From NCBI RefSeq assembly GCF_900091455.1, contig NZ_LT607412.1, positions 5,518,001 to 5,582,000 on the forward strand: a stretch of DNA of 64,000 bases, written 5' to 3'. Origin of the DNA: Micromonospora coriariae (GTDB lineage Bacteria > Actinomycetota > Actinomycetes > Mycobacteriales > Micromonosporaceae). Positions within the stretch are counted from its first letter, which is position 1, and each line of letters opens with the position of its first letter. Made by a program: the position numbers and the translations under genes. The notes beneath the pieces were generated by a model. That model searched no databases, had not been told where the DNA came from, and was given only the letters and a program-made list of their open reading frames with translations. Shown piece by piece: positions 15,327 to 23,133 of this stretch.

Positions 15327-17302
15327 GCTTCAACCCGTACGTCCCGCGCCCGATCGACCGGCCGACCGAGGTGCCGCTCGGCGGACACGCCGACCTCACC
15401 ACTCTGGACGAGGCGAAGATCTTCGCCGCGCCGACCGACCCGGCCGACTGGCCGGCCTGGCGGGAGCAGCTCACCCGCTGGCGGGCCGACGCCCGCGAGC
15501 GCATCGGCTACAGCGGCGCGCACTACGACGAGATCCCCGGCGACTGCTTCAGCGTCTGCCTGGCGTGGCTCTGGGACGAGGCGCTCTACGACCACGAGCG
15601 CGGCGTCTTCACGGTCGACGAGTTCCTCGACGCGGCCGCACGGGACTTCGGCGGCTTCGACGGGGTGGTGCTCTGGCACGCGTACCCGGTCATCGGCCTG
15701 GACGACCGCAACCAGTTCGACTGGTACCGGGACGTGCCGGAGCTGCCCGAGGTGGTGCGGGCGTTCCAGGAGCGGGGGGTGCGGGTCTTCATCGACTACA
15801 ACCCGTGGGACACCGGCACCCGCCGCGAGCCGGGCAGCGACGCCGAGGAGGTCGCGGCCCTGGCCGGCAAACTCGGTGTCGACGGGGTCTTCCTGGACAC
15901 CCTGAAGGAGGGCGCCGGGGAGCTGCGCGCCGCGTTGGACGCCGTCCGCCCCGGCATGGTCCTCGAAGGTGAGAGCCGGGTTCCGCTGGCCCGGATCGCC
16001 GACCACGCGATGTCGTGGGCGCAGTGGTTCGCCGACTCCGAGGTCCCCGGAGTGCTGCGGGCGAAGTGGTTCGAACGGCGGCACGTGCTGCACCACACCC
16101 GGCGCTGGCACCGCGACCACCTCGACGAGTTGCACTCCGCCTGGCTCAACGGCGTCGGGGTGCTGGTGTGGGAGAGCGTCTTCGGGGTCTGGGTCGGCTG
16201 GAACGACCGGGACCGGGCGGTGCTGCGCGCGATGCGCCGGGTGCAGACCAGCCACGCCGCGTGGTTGCGCGCCGAGGACTGGGTCCCGCTCGCCGACCAT
16301 CCCGGCACGGGCCAGGTGTACGCGTCCCGCTGGACGCACCAAGGCAAGCCACTGTGGACGGTGGTGAACCGGGGCGCGGACCACGACGGACCGTGGCTGA
16401 TCACCGAGGCCCGGCCCGGCCGGCGCTTCGTGGACCTGGTCACCGGCGCCGAGCTGGACGTCACCGAGACCGGTGACGGGCGGCTGGCGGTGGGCGGTCC
16501 GCTGCCGGCCAGCGCCATCGCCGCCGTGGCGATGACCGGCGCCGCCGTCCAGCGGCACGAGCCACCCACCGGCGACCCGTCCTTCCCCGCCCGCGCCGCG
16601 GTGCGCGTGCGGACCCCGTGGGCGCCCCGGCAGCAGCTGCCGCGAGGCATGGCAGCCGTCGAGGCCGGCCGGCGGGACATCGTCGTCCGGCACCGCGTAC
16701 GGGAGACCGGGCTGTACGGCGAGGCGCCCTACGTCGACGAGTGGAAGCCACTGCCGCCCCGGCTGCACCACACCGGCACGCTGCGGCGCAGCATCCGGCT
16801 CGGCCGGTACGCCATCGCCACCCACGAGGTCACCCACGGCGAGTACGCCGAGTTCCTGCGGGCCACCGGCTACCGACCGGTGCGCCCCGAGCGGTTCACC
16901 GCGGGGCAGGGCCCGGCCCATGCCCCGGTCACCGGGGTGGAGTTGGTCGACGCCCGGGCGTACGCGACGTGGGCCGGGCTGCGGCTGCCCACCGAAGACG
17001 AGTGGCAGGTGGCCGCCGAGGCGGGGCTGCTCGTACGCCGGGAACCGCTGGTGTGGAACCTGACCGAGAGCGAGCACTCCGACGGGCGCACCCGGTTCGC
17101 CATCCTCAAGGGTGGCGCGGACCACCGGGCCGACGGCTCCGACTGGTACCTCGACGGCGGCCCCCAGTCGGCGGACGTCTCGGTGAAGCTGCTGCTCACC
17201 GGCGCCGGGCTCACCCGCTCCGACCAGGTGGGCTTCCGCTGCGCCGTGGACCTGGTGCCCGACTCCCGTGTGGCACCCGACGCGACGGAGGTGACCCGGT
17301 GA
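15323..17302 (+). CDS. Barrel-type putative glycosidase fused to an FGE-sulfatase-like domain
   Basis: 659 residues from the GTG at 15323, overlapping the ribokinase stop. Residues about 50-400 look like a TIM-barrel hydrolase: FDGVVLWHAYPVIGLDDRNQF, VRVFIDYNPWDTG, VDGVFLDTLKEG, MVLEGES. These give acidic residues at strand ends, as in retaining glycosidases. A beta-rich region follows. Residues about 475-655 resemble a formylglycine-generating-enzyme/EgtB-type fold: IATHEVTHGEYAEFLRATGY, LRLPTEDEWQVAAEAG, VWNLTESE, and the terminal GFRCA. The paired cysteines that catalyse oxidation in true FGE are not visible; only the final Cys remains. The domain is thus more likely a binding module. Exact function unknown. 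Confidence 0.65.
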   Translation: MSFNPYVPRPIDRPTEVPLGGHADLTTLDEAKIFAAPTDPADWPAWREQLTRWRADARERIGYSGAHYDEIPGDCFSVCLAWLWDEALYDHERGVFTVDEFLDAAARDFGGFDGVVLWHAYPVIGLDDRNQFDWYRDVPELPEVVRAFQERGVRVFIDYNPWDTGTRREPGSDAEEVAALAGKLGVDGVFLDTLKEGAGELRAALDAVRPGMVLEGESRVPLARIADHAMSWAQWFADSEVPGVLRAKWFERRHVLHHTRRWHRDHLDELHSAWLNGVGVLVWESVFGVWVGWNDRDRAVLRAMRRVQTSHAAWLRAEDWVPLADHPGTGQVYASRWTHQGKPLWTVVNRGADHDGPWLITEARPGRRFVDLVTGAELDVTETGDGRLAVGGPLPASAIAAVAMTGAAVQRHEPPTGDPSFPARAAVRVRTPWAPRQQLPRGMAAVEAGRRDIVVRHRVRETGLYGEAPYVDEWKPLPPRLHHTGTLRRSIRLGRYAIATHEVTHGEYAEFLRATGYRPVRPERFTAGQGPAHAPVTGVELVDARAYATWAGLRLPTEDEWQVAAEAGLLVRREPLVWNLTESEHSDGRTRFAILKGGADHRADGSDWYLDGGPQSADVSVKLLLTGAGLTRSDQVGFRCAVDLVPDSRVAPDATEVTR

Positions 17303-18486
17303 CCGCGCCCCTGGACGGGATCAAGGTCGTCGACCTGGCCACCCTCTTCGCCGGGCCGCTCGCCGCCGCGTTCCTCGGCGACTTCGGCGCCGACGTGCTC
17401 AAGGTGGAGCACCCCACCAAGCCGGACCCGTCGCGGGGGCACGGCCCGGCCCGGGACGGCGTCGGCCTCTGGTGGAAGGTGCTCGGCCGCAACAAGCGGA
17501 CCGTCACCCTCAACCTGTCCGACCCGGACGGCGCCGCGCTGCTGCGCCGCCTGCTCGCCGACGCCGACGTGCTGGTGGAGAACTTCCGCCCCGGCACGCT
17601 GGAGCGGTGGGGACTCGGCCCGGCCGAGCTGCACGCCGTCAACCCCCGGCTGGTCATCACCCGGATCAGCGGCTTCGGGCAGGTCGGCCCGTACGCCCGC
17701 CGGCCCGGCTTCGGCACCCTCGCCGAGGCGATGAGCGGCTTCGCCGCGGCCACCGGGGAACCGGACGGTCCACCGACCCTGCCCCCGTTCGGGCTGGCCG
17801 ACTCGGTGACAGCGCTCGCCGCCGCGTACGCGGTGATGCTGGCCCTGCGCGCCCGGGACACCACCGGCACCGGGCAGGTGGTGGACCTCGCCATCATCGA
17901 GCCGATCATGGCGATGCTCGGCCCGCAGATCACCTGGTACGACCAGCTCGGCTACATCCAGCCCCGGCTGGGCAACCGGTCCAACAACAATGCCCCGCGC
18001 AACACGTACCGGTGCGCGGACGGGCGCTGGGTGGCCGTCTCCACAAGTGCGCAGAGCATCGCCGAGCGGGTGCTGCGGCTGGTCGGCCGACCCGAACTGA
18101 TCGACGAGCCGTGGTTCGCCACCGGCAGCGGTCGGGCCGCCCACGCCGACGAGCTGGACGCCGCGGTGAGCGCCTGGGTGGCGAAGCGGGACCGCGACGA
18201 GGTGGTGACCGCGTTCGAGGCGGCGCAGGCGGCGGTCGCGCCGGTCTACGACGTGCGGGACATCCTGGCCGACCCGCAGTACGCGGCGCTGGGCACCGTG
18301 CGCAGCGTCCCGGACGAGGAGTTGGGTGAGGTGCGGATGCAGAACGTGCCGTTCCGGCTCACCGACACTCCGGGGGAGATCCGGCACGCCGGCCGGCGAC
18401 ACGGCCAGGACACCGACGCGGTCTTCGGCGCGCTCGGCCTGAACGCCGACGAGCTGGCCGCACTGCGCGAGCGGGGAGTGCTCTGA
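17299..18486 (+). CDS. CaiB/BaiF family CoA-transferase
   Basis: 395 residues from the GTG at 17299, overlapping the previous stop. A class III CoA-transferase: LDGIKVVDLATLFAGPLAAAFLGDFGADVLKVE at the start, NKRTVTLNL, LVENFRPGTLERWGLG, and FGLADSVTALAAAYAV with the probable catalytic Asp168 that forms the aspartyl-CoA anhydride. Family members move CoA between carboxylic acids (formyl/oxalyl, succinyl/malyl, succinyl/itaconyl). The next gene is a CoA-ester lyase. The pair could therefore activate a hydroxy-dicarboxylic acid and split it, as in malyl-CoA or citramalyl-CoA pathways. No hydratase is present here. Confidence 0.92.
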   Translation: MTAPLDGIKVVDLATLFAGPLAAAFLGDFGADVLKVEHPTKPDPSRGHGPARDGVGLWWKVLGRNKRTVTLNLSDPDGAALLRRLLADADVLVENFRPGTLERWGLGPAELHAVNPRLVITRISGFGQVGPYARRPGFGTLAEAMSGFAAATGEPDGPPTLPPFGLADSVTALAAAYAVMLALRARDTTGTGQVVDLAIIEPIMAMLGPQITWYDQLGYIQPRLGNRSNNNAPRNTYRCADGRWVAVSTSAQSIAERVLRLVGRPELIDEPWFATGSGRAAHADELDAAVSAWVAKRDRDEVVTAFEAAQAAVAPVYDVRDILADPQYAALGTVRSVPDEELGEVRMQNVPFRLTDTPGEIRHAGRRHGQDTDAVFGALGLNADELAALRERGVL

Positions 18487-19307
18487 TGCTGCTCAGCTGG
18501 CTCTACGTGCCCGGCGACCGCCCGGACCGGTTCGCCAAGGCGGTCGCCTCGGGTGCCGACGCGGTCATCCTCGACCTGGAGGACGCCGTCGTCGCCGGGC
18601 GCAAGGCGTACGCCCGGGACGCGGTCGCCGAGTTCCTCGCCGAGACGCACCAGGTGCCGGTGCAGGTTCGGGTCAACGAGCTGACCGGGCCGGACGTCGA
18701 CGCCGACCTGGCCGCGGTGTCCGGTCGACCCGGACTGGCCGGGTTGCGGCTGCCGAAGGTGGAGTCGTCCGCGACGGTGGCGGCGCTCGCCGACCGGGTG
18801 AACGTGCCGCTGCACCCACTGGTCGAGTCGGCGCTCGGGCTGGAGGCCGCGTACCCGATCGCTTCCGCCCACCCCGCGGTGGCCTCGATCGGTCTCGGCG
18901 AGGCCGACCTGCGCTCCGACCTCGGGGTGAACGACGACGACGGGCTGCTCTGGGCGCGCGGCCGGGTGGTGGTGGCGGCCCGCGCCGCGGGCCTGGTCCC
19001 GCCGGCGATGTCGGTGTTCGCCGATGTCACCGACGTCGCCGGTCTGGCCGCCTCCTGCGCCGTCGGGCGGCGGCTCGGCTTCCTCGGCCGCGCGGCGATC
19101 CACCCGCGTCAGCTGCCGGTGATCGTCGAGGCGTTCCGGCCCGCCGACCGGGAGGTGGCCCGCGCTGCGGAGCTGCTGGCCGCCGTGGCCGAGGCGCTGC
19201 GACGGGATTCGGGAACCGTGGTGCTGCCCGACGGCCGTTTCGCCGACCGGGCGATGGTCGCCGCCGCCCGGCGCACCGTGGACCTGGCCGCCCGCTACGC
19301 CGCCTGA
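18486..19307 (+). CDS. HpcH/HpaI (CitE-like) CoA-ester lyase
   Basis: 273 residues, overlapping the CoA-transferase stop by one base. Markers of the CitE/malyl-CoA lyase group: SWLYVPGDRPDRFAKAVASGADAVILDLEDAV (phosphoenolpyruvate/pyruvate barrel, acidic Mg ligand), VRVN, LRLPKVES, PLVESALGLEAAYPIA (catalytic Glu), IGLGEADLRSDLG and AIHPRQLPVI. Known relatives cleave malyl-, citramalyl- or beta-methylmalyl-CoA to acetyl- or propionyl-CoA plus glyoxylate or pyruvate. As the last gene of the LacI operon it probably finishes breakdown of the non-sugar half of the substrate. Its last 13 bases overlap the convergent DUF305 gene. Confidence 0.9.
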   Translation: MLLSWLYVPGDRPDRFAKAVASGADAVILDLEDAVVAGRKAYARDAVAEFLAETHQVPVQVRVNELTGPDVDADLAAVSGRPGLAGLRLPKVESSATVAALADRVNVPLHPLVESALGLEAAYPIASAHPAVASIGLGEADLRSDLGVNDDDGLLWARGRVVVAARAAGLVPPAMSVFADVTDVAGLAASCAVGRRLGFLGRAAIHPRQLPVIVEAFRPADREVARAAELLAAVAEALRRDSGTVVLPDGRFADRAMVAAARRTVDLAARYAA

Positions 19308-19987
19308 GCGTCGCCGGCCGTGTGTTCCCCGGTGGCGGTCGATGGCCTGGTCAGGCAGATCACCGGCATGGACCCCCGGATTTCGTCCACCCCGGGGTCG
19401 AGCCGGTCGAGGCGCGCGAGGTCGGTGGTGCCGGCCCGGACCACGGCCGCGGCCAACGCGATGGTCTCCGGGTGTACGCCGCCCCGCTGCTCCGCGGCGG
19501 CGATCCGGACCGCCTGCGTCAGGTGCGCACGCAGGTGCCCGGCGAGCAGCCGCTGGAACGCCTTCCCGGTGGCCGACCGCAGCGCCGCCAACTCGTCGGC
19601 GCTGATCATGCCAGGCATGTCGTGGCCCTCGTGCGGGTTCGTCGCCGGCGCACCAGAGCTGCCCAGCAGCCGACGCGACACGGTCAGGTCGGCGCGGTGG
19701 GTCGCCTCGACCTGGGCGGCCAGGCGCCGCCAGGCCGGGTCGGTGGTCCGGGCGGGCACCAGGTCGAGCACCGGCAGCACCCGTTCGGCCATCGCCACCG
19801 TCAGCTGGAGCCAGGCGGTGTCGGTCGGGCTGAACGGTCCTGCCGTACTCACGGGTGCCGCGACGCTCGGCGGCGCGACCGCCGTCGGCGCGGTGGTGCC
19901 GGCCGGGTCCGATGACCCGGCAGCGCACCCGGCGACGAGCAGGACGGCGATGAGCAGCGTGGGTGGTGCGGCGACGAGGGCTCGCAT
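19295..19987 (-). CDS. DUF305 lipoprotein
   Basis: 230 residues. A signal peptide ends in lipobox VAGC (Cys21), followed by a Ala/Pro/Thr-rich linker. The domain contains LQLTVAMAERVLPVLDL, HRADLTVSRRLLG and NPHEGHDMPGMISADELAAL. The HEGHDMPGM stretch, rich in His and Met, is typical of DUF305/ferritin-like proteins and suggests metal (copper) contact. The usual DUF305 D-[VI]-x-F-[AL]-x-x-M-I-x-H-H opening is degenerate here. Its 3' end overlaps the convergent CoA-ester lyase. GGAGG precedes the ATG. Confidence 0.75.
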   Translation of the reverse strand: MRALVAAPPTLLIAVLLVAGCAAGSSDPAGTTAPTAVAPPSVAAPVSTAGPFSPTDTAWLQLTVAMAERVLPVLDLVPARTTDPAWRRLAAQVEATHRADLTVSRRLLGSSGAPATNPHEGHDMPGMISADELAALRSATGKAFQRLLAGHLRAHLTQAVRIAAAEQRGGVHPETIALAAAVVRAGTTDLARLDRLDPGVDEIRGSMPVICLTRPSTATGEHTAGDAQAA

Positions 19988-20009
19988 CCGACCTCCTTTC
20001 CGCCCGGGT

Positions 20010-20038
20010 GGGCGGGCCCGGCGCGACCGGGCCCGCCC
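20010..20038 (-). terminator. Terminator after the DUF1996 gene
   Basis: Perfect 12-bp stem GGGCGGGCCCGG / CCGGGCCCGCCC with a 5-base loop, between the two minus-strand genes. It suggests that the DUF305 gene is transcribed separately or only by read-through. Confidence 0.7.
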
Positions 20039-20057
20039 TCGGGTTGACCGTCTCGAC

Positions 20058-20951
20058 TCAGATCGGTCGACCGTCGTGCCCGCACTTGATCACCGGACGG
20101 ATGCAGTCCTGGACGCGCCGCGCCATCTCCGCCACCGGCCAGGCGTTGAAGAAGTCGCCGTGCATGGTGTAGCCCGGCCCGGAGGCCAACCGGAACTGCG
20201 CGGGGTTGCCGTTGACCGGGTACCGCAGCACCTGCCGCAGCTTCGGCACGTGCACCGGGTGCGTCGCCGGGCAGGCCTGATTCACCGGGTACGCCATGTG
20301 GCTCTTGTGGTCGGGCGAGTCCAGGTCGCGGCCGTTCCAGCACTGCGGGAAGTCCAGGTACGACTCCAGCATCGTCCCGGCCGGGCAGGTGACGAAGTTC
20401 TTCGACGGCGGCACCTGGCCCGCGTGCAGGCAGGACCAGCGGGCGATGCTCTCGTTCGGCCCGGCCGCCTTGGCGTTGCCCGCCACGATCCGCAGCCCCT
20501 GCGGGATGGGCTGGGTGGCCGCGACGACATCGGCGCGCACGCCCTCACCCAGGTAGTAGAACGTGGAGATGGCCGGCTCGACCGGAACGTTGTTGTTGTA
20601 CAGGGTGGGCACCCAGTACGACGACACATCCGTCCGCGGATTGCAGGTGGTTGGCGAGTTGACCAGGTCGGGAAGCGTGGTGTGGGCGTTCGTCACCGTG
20701 CTGCCGAAGAAGCTGTGCATGTGCGAGGCCCCGGGCAGCCCGGGAAAGATGATCGGGTCGTCCGGCAGCCGGTGGCTGTACGTGCAGTCGGCGGGGAACT
20801 CCGCGACCCGGATGACGTTGACGCCCGGGGCGGCGTCGGCCCGGGCCGTGGTGGAGACCATGTACGTGCCGAGTAGTGCCAGCAGGGCACCGATCGCCGT
20901 GGCGAGGCGCAGCCGGCGGGGGATGCCGGAGAGGGGTGCGGCCCTGTCCAT
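20058..20951 (-). CDS. DUF1996 secreted protein
   Basis: 297 residues from the ATG at 20951, which has AGGAG ten bases upstream; the frame is open further upstream but without such a site. A signal peptide (RRLRLATAIGALLALLGTYMVSTTARADA, about residues 12-40) is followed by the DUF1996 domain: PDDPIIFPGLPGASHMHSFFGS, TCNPRTDVSSYWVPTLY, FPQCWNGRDLDSPDHKSHMAYP and CPATHPVHVPKLRQVLRYP. Conserved histidines and cysteines suggest an extracellular metal-binding or carbohydrate-active fold. Function is unknown, though actinomycete and fungal homologues are common among wood-decay secretomes. A LacI-type palindrome lies upstream. Confidence 0.88.
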   Translation of the reverse strand: MDRAAPLSGIPRRLRLATAIGALLALLGTYMVSTTARADAAPGVNVIRVAEFPADCTYSHRLPDDPIIFPGLPGASHMHSFFGSTVTNAHTTLPDLVNSPTTCNPRTDVSSYWVPTLYNNNVPVEPAISTFYYLGEGVRADVVAATQPIPQGLRIVAGNAKAAGPNESIARWSCLHAGQVPPSKNFVTCPAGTMLESYLDFPQCWNGRDLDSPDHKSHMAYPVNQACPATHPVHVPKLRQVLRYPVNGNPAQFRLASGPGYTMHGDFFNAWPVAEMARRVQDCIRPVIKCGHDGRPI

Positions 20952-21062
20952 CTCGTGACTCCTGTCGGGGGGACGGGTCAGGGACAGCTCCGGCGCCGCC
21001 GCCGAAGACATCGGAGTTTTCCCTGGCCAGACTGGTGGTGGTCTGTTGAGCCGGGAGTACGA

Positions 21063-21110
21063 GAGAGCGCTCTCACCGTCCAGCCTCACCTTGAAGTCGA
21101 CGGTTGTCAA
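21063..21110 (-). promoter_or_regulatory. Promoter and GAGAGCGCTCTC operator of the DUF1996 gene
   Basis: On the minus strand a TTGACA -35 element (21105-21110) is followed, after the expected weak -10 region, by the perfect 12-base palindrome GAGAGCGCTCTC (21063-21074), about 110 bases before the ATG. GAGCGCTC-centred palindromes are bound by LacI-family regulators of polysaccharide use in actinomycetes, so the gene may be induced by a plant polymer. Confidence 0.5.
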
Positions 21111-21143
21111 TACGTGCCGCAGTTGGTGGCAATGACGACGCAG

Positions 21144-21176
21144 AAGGGCCGGACCCCTGGTGGGGGTCCGGCCCTT
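21144..21176 (-). terminator. Terminator after the C39-like peptidase gene
   Basis: Perfect 14-bp stem, arms AAGGGCCGGACCCC and GGGGTCCGGCCCTT, 5-base loop TGGTG, 19 bases after the minus-strand stop. Confidence 0.85.
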
Positions 21177-21194
21177 GTCGGTATTGGTTGGGTG

Positions 21195-21854
21195 TCAGCT
21201 GGTGGCGTAGCCGCGGGTGGCGATCCAGTCGGCGAGGTGCTCGATGGTGACCTCGTAGGAGGCGGTGTTGGCATCGGCGGAGTCGGCGATCTTGACGATG
21301 TTGCCGCCGTCGCGGTAGCCCACGACGCTGATGTAGTGCCCGCCCTCGAAGGAGTGCATCGCGCCGTCGGTGTCGGTGCTGGTGCCGGCGATGTTCGCGA
21401 CCACGGCCCGGCCGTCGTTGACGGTGCGCACGACGTCGGCGCGCAGGGTGTCGGTCTGCTTGTCGTCAGCGTTGGGGCTGCTGATCTCGACCGAGTGGTA
21501 GGCGTTGTTCTTGCCGGTCTCCTTGTTCAGCACCGGGGTGATGTCGTTGATGGAGTTGGTGCCGGCCTCGGTGGTGCCCATCTCCTTGGCCATGGCGTCC
21601 ACGCTGATGTCCTTGCCCTGCACGGACAGGGCGTTACGCGTGGCGGCGGGGCCGCAGTAGTAGAAGTTGGGCTGCGCCTCGTAGCGCACGCCGAGCTGAC
21701 GCTCACCGGCGGGCTTACGGTCGCTCTGGGTCTGGGTGGTCGGCTTGGCGTCCGACGCGGCGTAGGCGGCGGTGACGGGGCCGGCGATGGCGCCGCCGGT
21801 GAACGCGAGGCCGGCAGCGGTCAGGGCGGTCTTGCGGATCAGATCGGTACGCAT
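21195..21854 (-). CDS. Secreted C39-like cysteine peptidase
   Basis: 219 residues from the ATG at 21854, with AGAGGAG nine bases upstream. A Sec signal peptide (LIRKTALTAAGLAFTGGAIAGPVTAAYA) ends near residue 32. The mature part is a papain-fold Peptidase_C39_2 domain: QPNFYYCGPAATRNAL with the nucleophile Cys67, GGHYISVVGY with His173, and IVKIADSAD with Asp191 as the third catalytic residue. No transporter is fused, so this is a free exported enzyme rather than a bacteriocin exporter. Substrate unknown. It is monocistronic, with a strong terminator after it. Confidence 0.85.
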   Translation of the reverse strand: MRTDLIRKTALTAAGLAFTGGAIAGPVTAAYAASDAKPTTQTQSDRKPAGERQLGVRYEAQPNFYYCGPAATRNALSVQGKDISVDAMAKEMGTTEAGTNSINDITPVLNKETGKNNAYHSVEISSPNADDKQTDTLRADVVRTVNDGRAVVANIAGTSTDTDGAMHSFEGGHYISVVGYRDGGNIVKIADSADANTASYEVTIEHLADWIATRGYATS

Positions 21855-22388
21855 GATGGCGTGCTCCTCTGCGATGGGGGATACGCGTGACACCCCAAGC
21901 GGGGGCGGGTGTCGCACGGGAAGTTCGAAGGGGATCTGCCCGGCGGCCGGGGGGCCTGCTCGGGTGTCCGGGGGATGTAACCGCGGCGGGCCGGCGGGTG
22001 TTCCCGGCGGCTGCCGCACCGGCCCCGACGGGGGCGCGGTGATCTGCCAGGTATAACCACCCCGCCCGGCCCCCGATTCCAGCCCACGGGTGGCCCCGAC
22101 CACGGGACGCCCACCCCGAAACCGGACACCGGCACCCAGCCGTGCCCACCGCGAACCGGACAGTCAGGTCGCCAAGGCTTCAACCCGGCGGGCTCCACGG
22201 GGGCGCACCTCGGGGGACAGTGCTGTCAGTCGACGCGCCGAGGCCGGAAAAGTCGCGCAGCTCGACCCACCCCGCGCAGGCACAGGAAGGGCGCAAGGGG
22301 CACGCGATCCGACGTGGTCAGGCGGGTCAGGCGCCGAGGGAGGGGCAGGACCCTTTCCGAGCGGGCGGGACAGTGGGCGCGAAGCCGT

Positions 22389-22424
22389 ATACCTGTGAGG
22401 TATCAATATGACTCTGAGGTATCA
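22389..22424. promoter_or_regulatory. Repeated TGAGGTATCA elements with an embedded palindrome
   Basis: TGAGGTATCA occurs at 22396-22405 and again at 22415-22424, 19 bases apart. The first copy completes the inverted repeat ATACCT-GTG-AGGTAT (22389-22403). The patch is markedly AT-richer than its surroundings, as promoters and operators in this DNA are. No adjacent start codon makes the target obvious. Confidence 0.4.
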
Positions 22425-22479
22425 CGCTCTCTGGTGCGGATGCGGCCCGTGACGTCCGCGCGCGCCGCCCGCCCGAAGT

Positions 22480-22499
22480 CACCCGCAGGGTAGCGGGTG
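22480..22499 (-). terminator. Weak hairpin after the histone-like gene
   Basis: Arms CACCCGC (22480-22486) and GCGGGTG (22493-22499) with a 6-base loop, about 40 bases past the minus-strand stop. Confidence 0.4.
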
Positions 22500-22540
22500 C
22501 CGGGCCGGGCGGTGGGCTTCGCGGCGTCGCCAGGGAACGG

Positions 22541-22969
22541 TCAGGCCTTGCGGGCCGTACGCCGGTTGCCGAACGACTCCATCGTGGTCGCCTTCTTGGC
22601 CGGCGCCCTGGTGGCGGATGTGGTGCGGGCCCGGGCCGGCGCGGCCTTCTTCGCGGGGGCCTTCTTGGCGGCGGCTCTCGTCGCGGGAGCCTTCTTCGGC
22701 GGAGCGTTCTTGGCCGCGGCCGCCTTCGCCGTCGGCCTGCGCGTGGGAGTGGCTGTGGTGGCGGAGGTGTCCTTCTTGCGGGCGACGCGGGGCGTGGTCG
22801 GCGTGGGCTTCTCGCCGGGCGTCTTGGCCGCGCTCGCGCCGGTGGCCCGCTTCGTGGCAGCGGCGACCTTCTTCGCCGCGACCTTCCGGCTCGGCGGCAT
22901 CTTCTTCGCCTCGGTGGCCTTGGCCGGCCCGGGCGACCTGCGCGCTGGGGTGAACGTCCTGCGGGTCAT
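22541..22969 (-). CDS. Histone H1-like, Lys/Ala/Pro-rich DNA-binding protein
   Basis: 142 residues from the ATG at 22969, preceded by GAGGAGGAG. Almost the whole protein is low-complexity and basic: repeated units such as AAKKVAAATKRA, AAKNAPPKKAPATRAAAKKAPAKKAAP. They recall the C-terminal tails of eukaryotic H1, AlgP/AlgR3 and the tail of actinobacterial HupB. There is no HU core, so this is a free-standing tail-like protein expected to bind DNA non-specifically and to be disordered. It ends ESFGNRRTARKA. Chromosome compaction or protection is an inference from composition only. Confidence 0.75.
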   Translation of the reverse strand: MTRRTFTPARRSPGPAKATEAKKMPPSRKVAAKKVAAATKRATGASAAKTPGEKPTPTTPRVARKKDTSATTATPTRRPTAKAAAAKNAPPKKAPATRAAAKKAPAKKAAPARARTTSATRAPAKKATTMESFGNRRTARKA

Positions 22970-23080
22970 CGTCACTCCTCCTCGGGTAACGCCGGCGTCG
23001 CCAGCACTGCCGGGCGACAGGTGTCGGCGGGCCGCCCGGCCCGATCGGCGAGGTCTTCCCGCGCCCCAGCCCCCCAAACG

Positions 23081-23118
23081 CAGGTGGGGCAGCCCGACGC
23101 GTCGGACTGCCCCACCTG
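23081..23118 (-). terminator. Terminator after the S15 peptidase gene
   Basis: Perfect 12-bp stem CAGGTGGGGCAG (23081-23092) with CTGCCCCACCTG (23107-23118). The loop itself contains the palindrome CCGACGCGTCGG. Confidence 0.85.
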
Positions 23119-23133
23119 TTCGGAAAGACTGAC

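Larger units (their letters stand above)
21855..22540. other. Long non-coding stretch with a paired direct repeat
   Basis: Nearly 690 bases between two minus-strand genes. Open frames here encode low-complexity Arg/Pro/Gly translations with no Shine-Dalgarno and no family resemblance, so I annotate none. The only clear structures are the TGAGGTATCA pair near 22400 and a weak hairpin at 22480-22499. The half nearest 21855 presumably holds the peptidase promoter and leader. Confidence 0.6.

Noticed and set aside
22090..22398. 102-codon plus-strand frame in the long gene-free stretch
   Set aside because: Arg/Pro/Gly/Ser-rich, no Shine-Dalgarno, and several overlapping frames look equally open, as expected by chance at this GC content.
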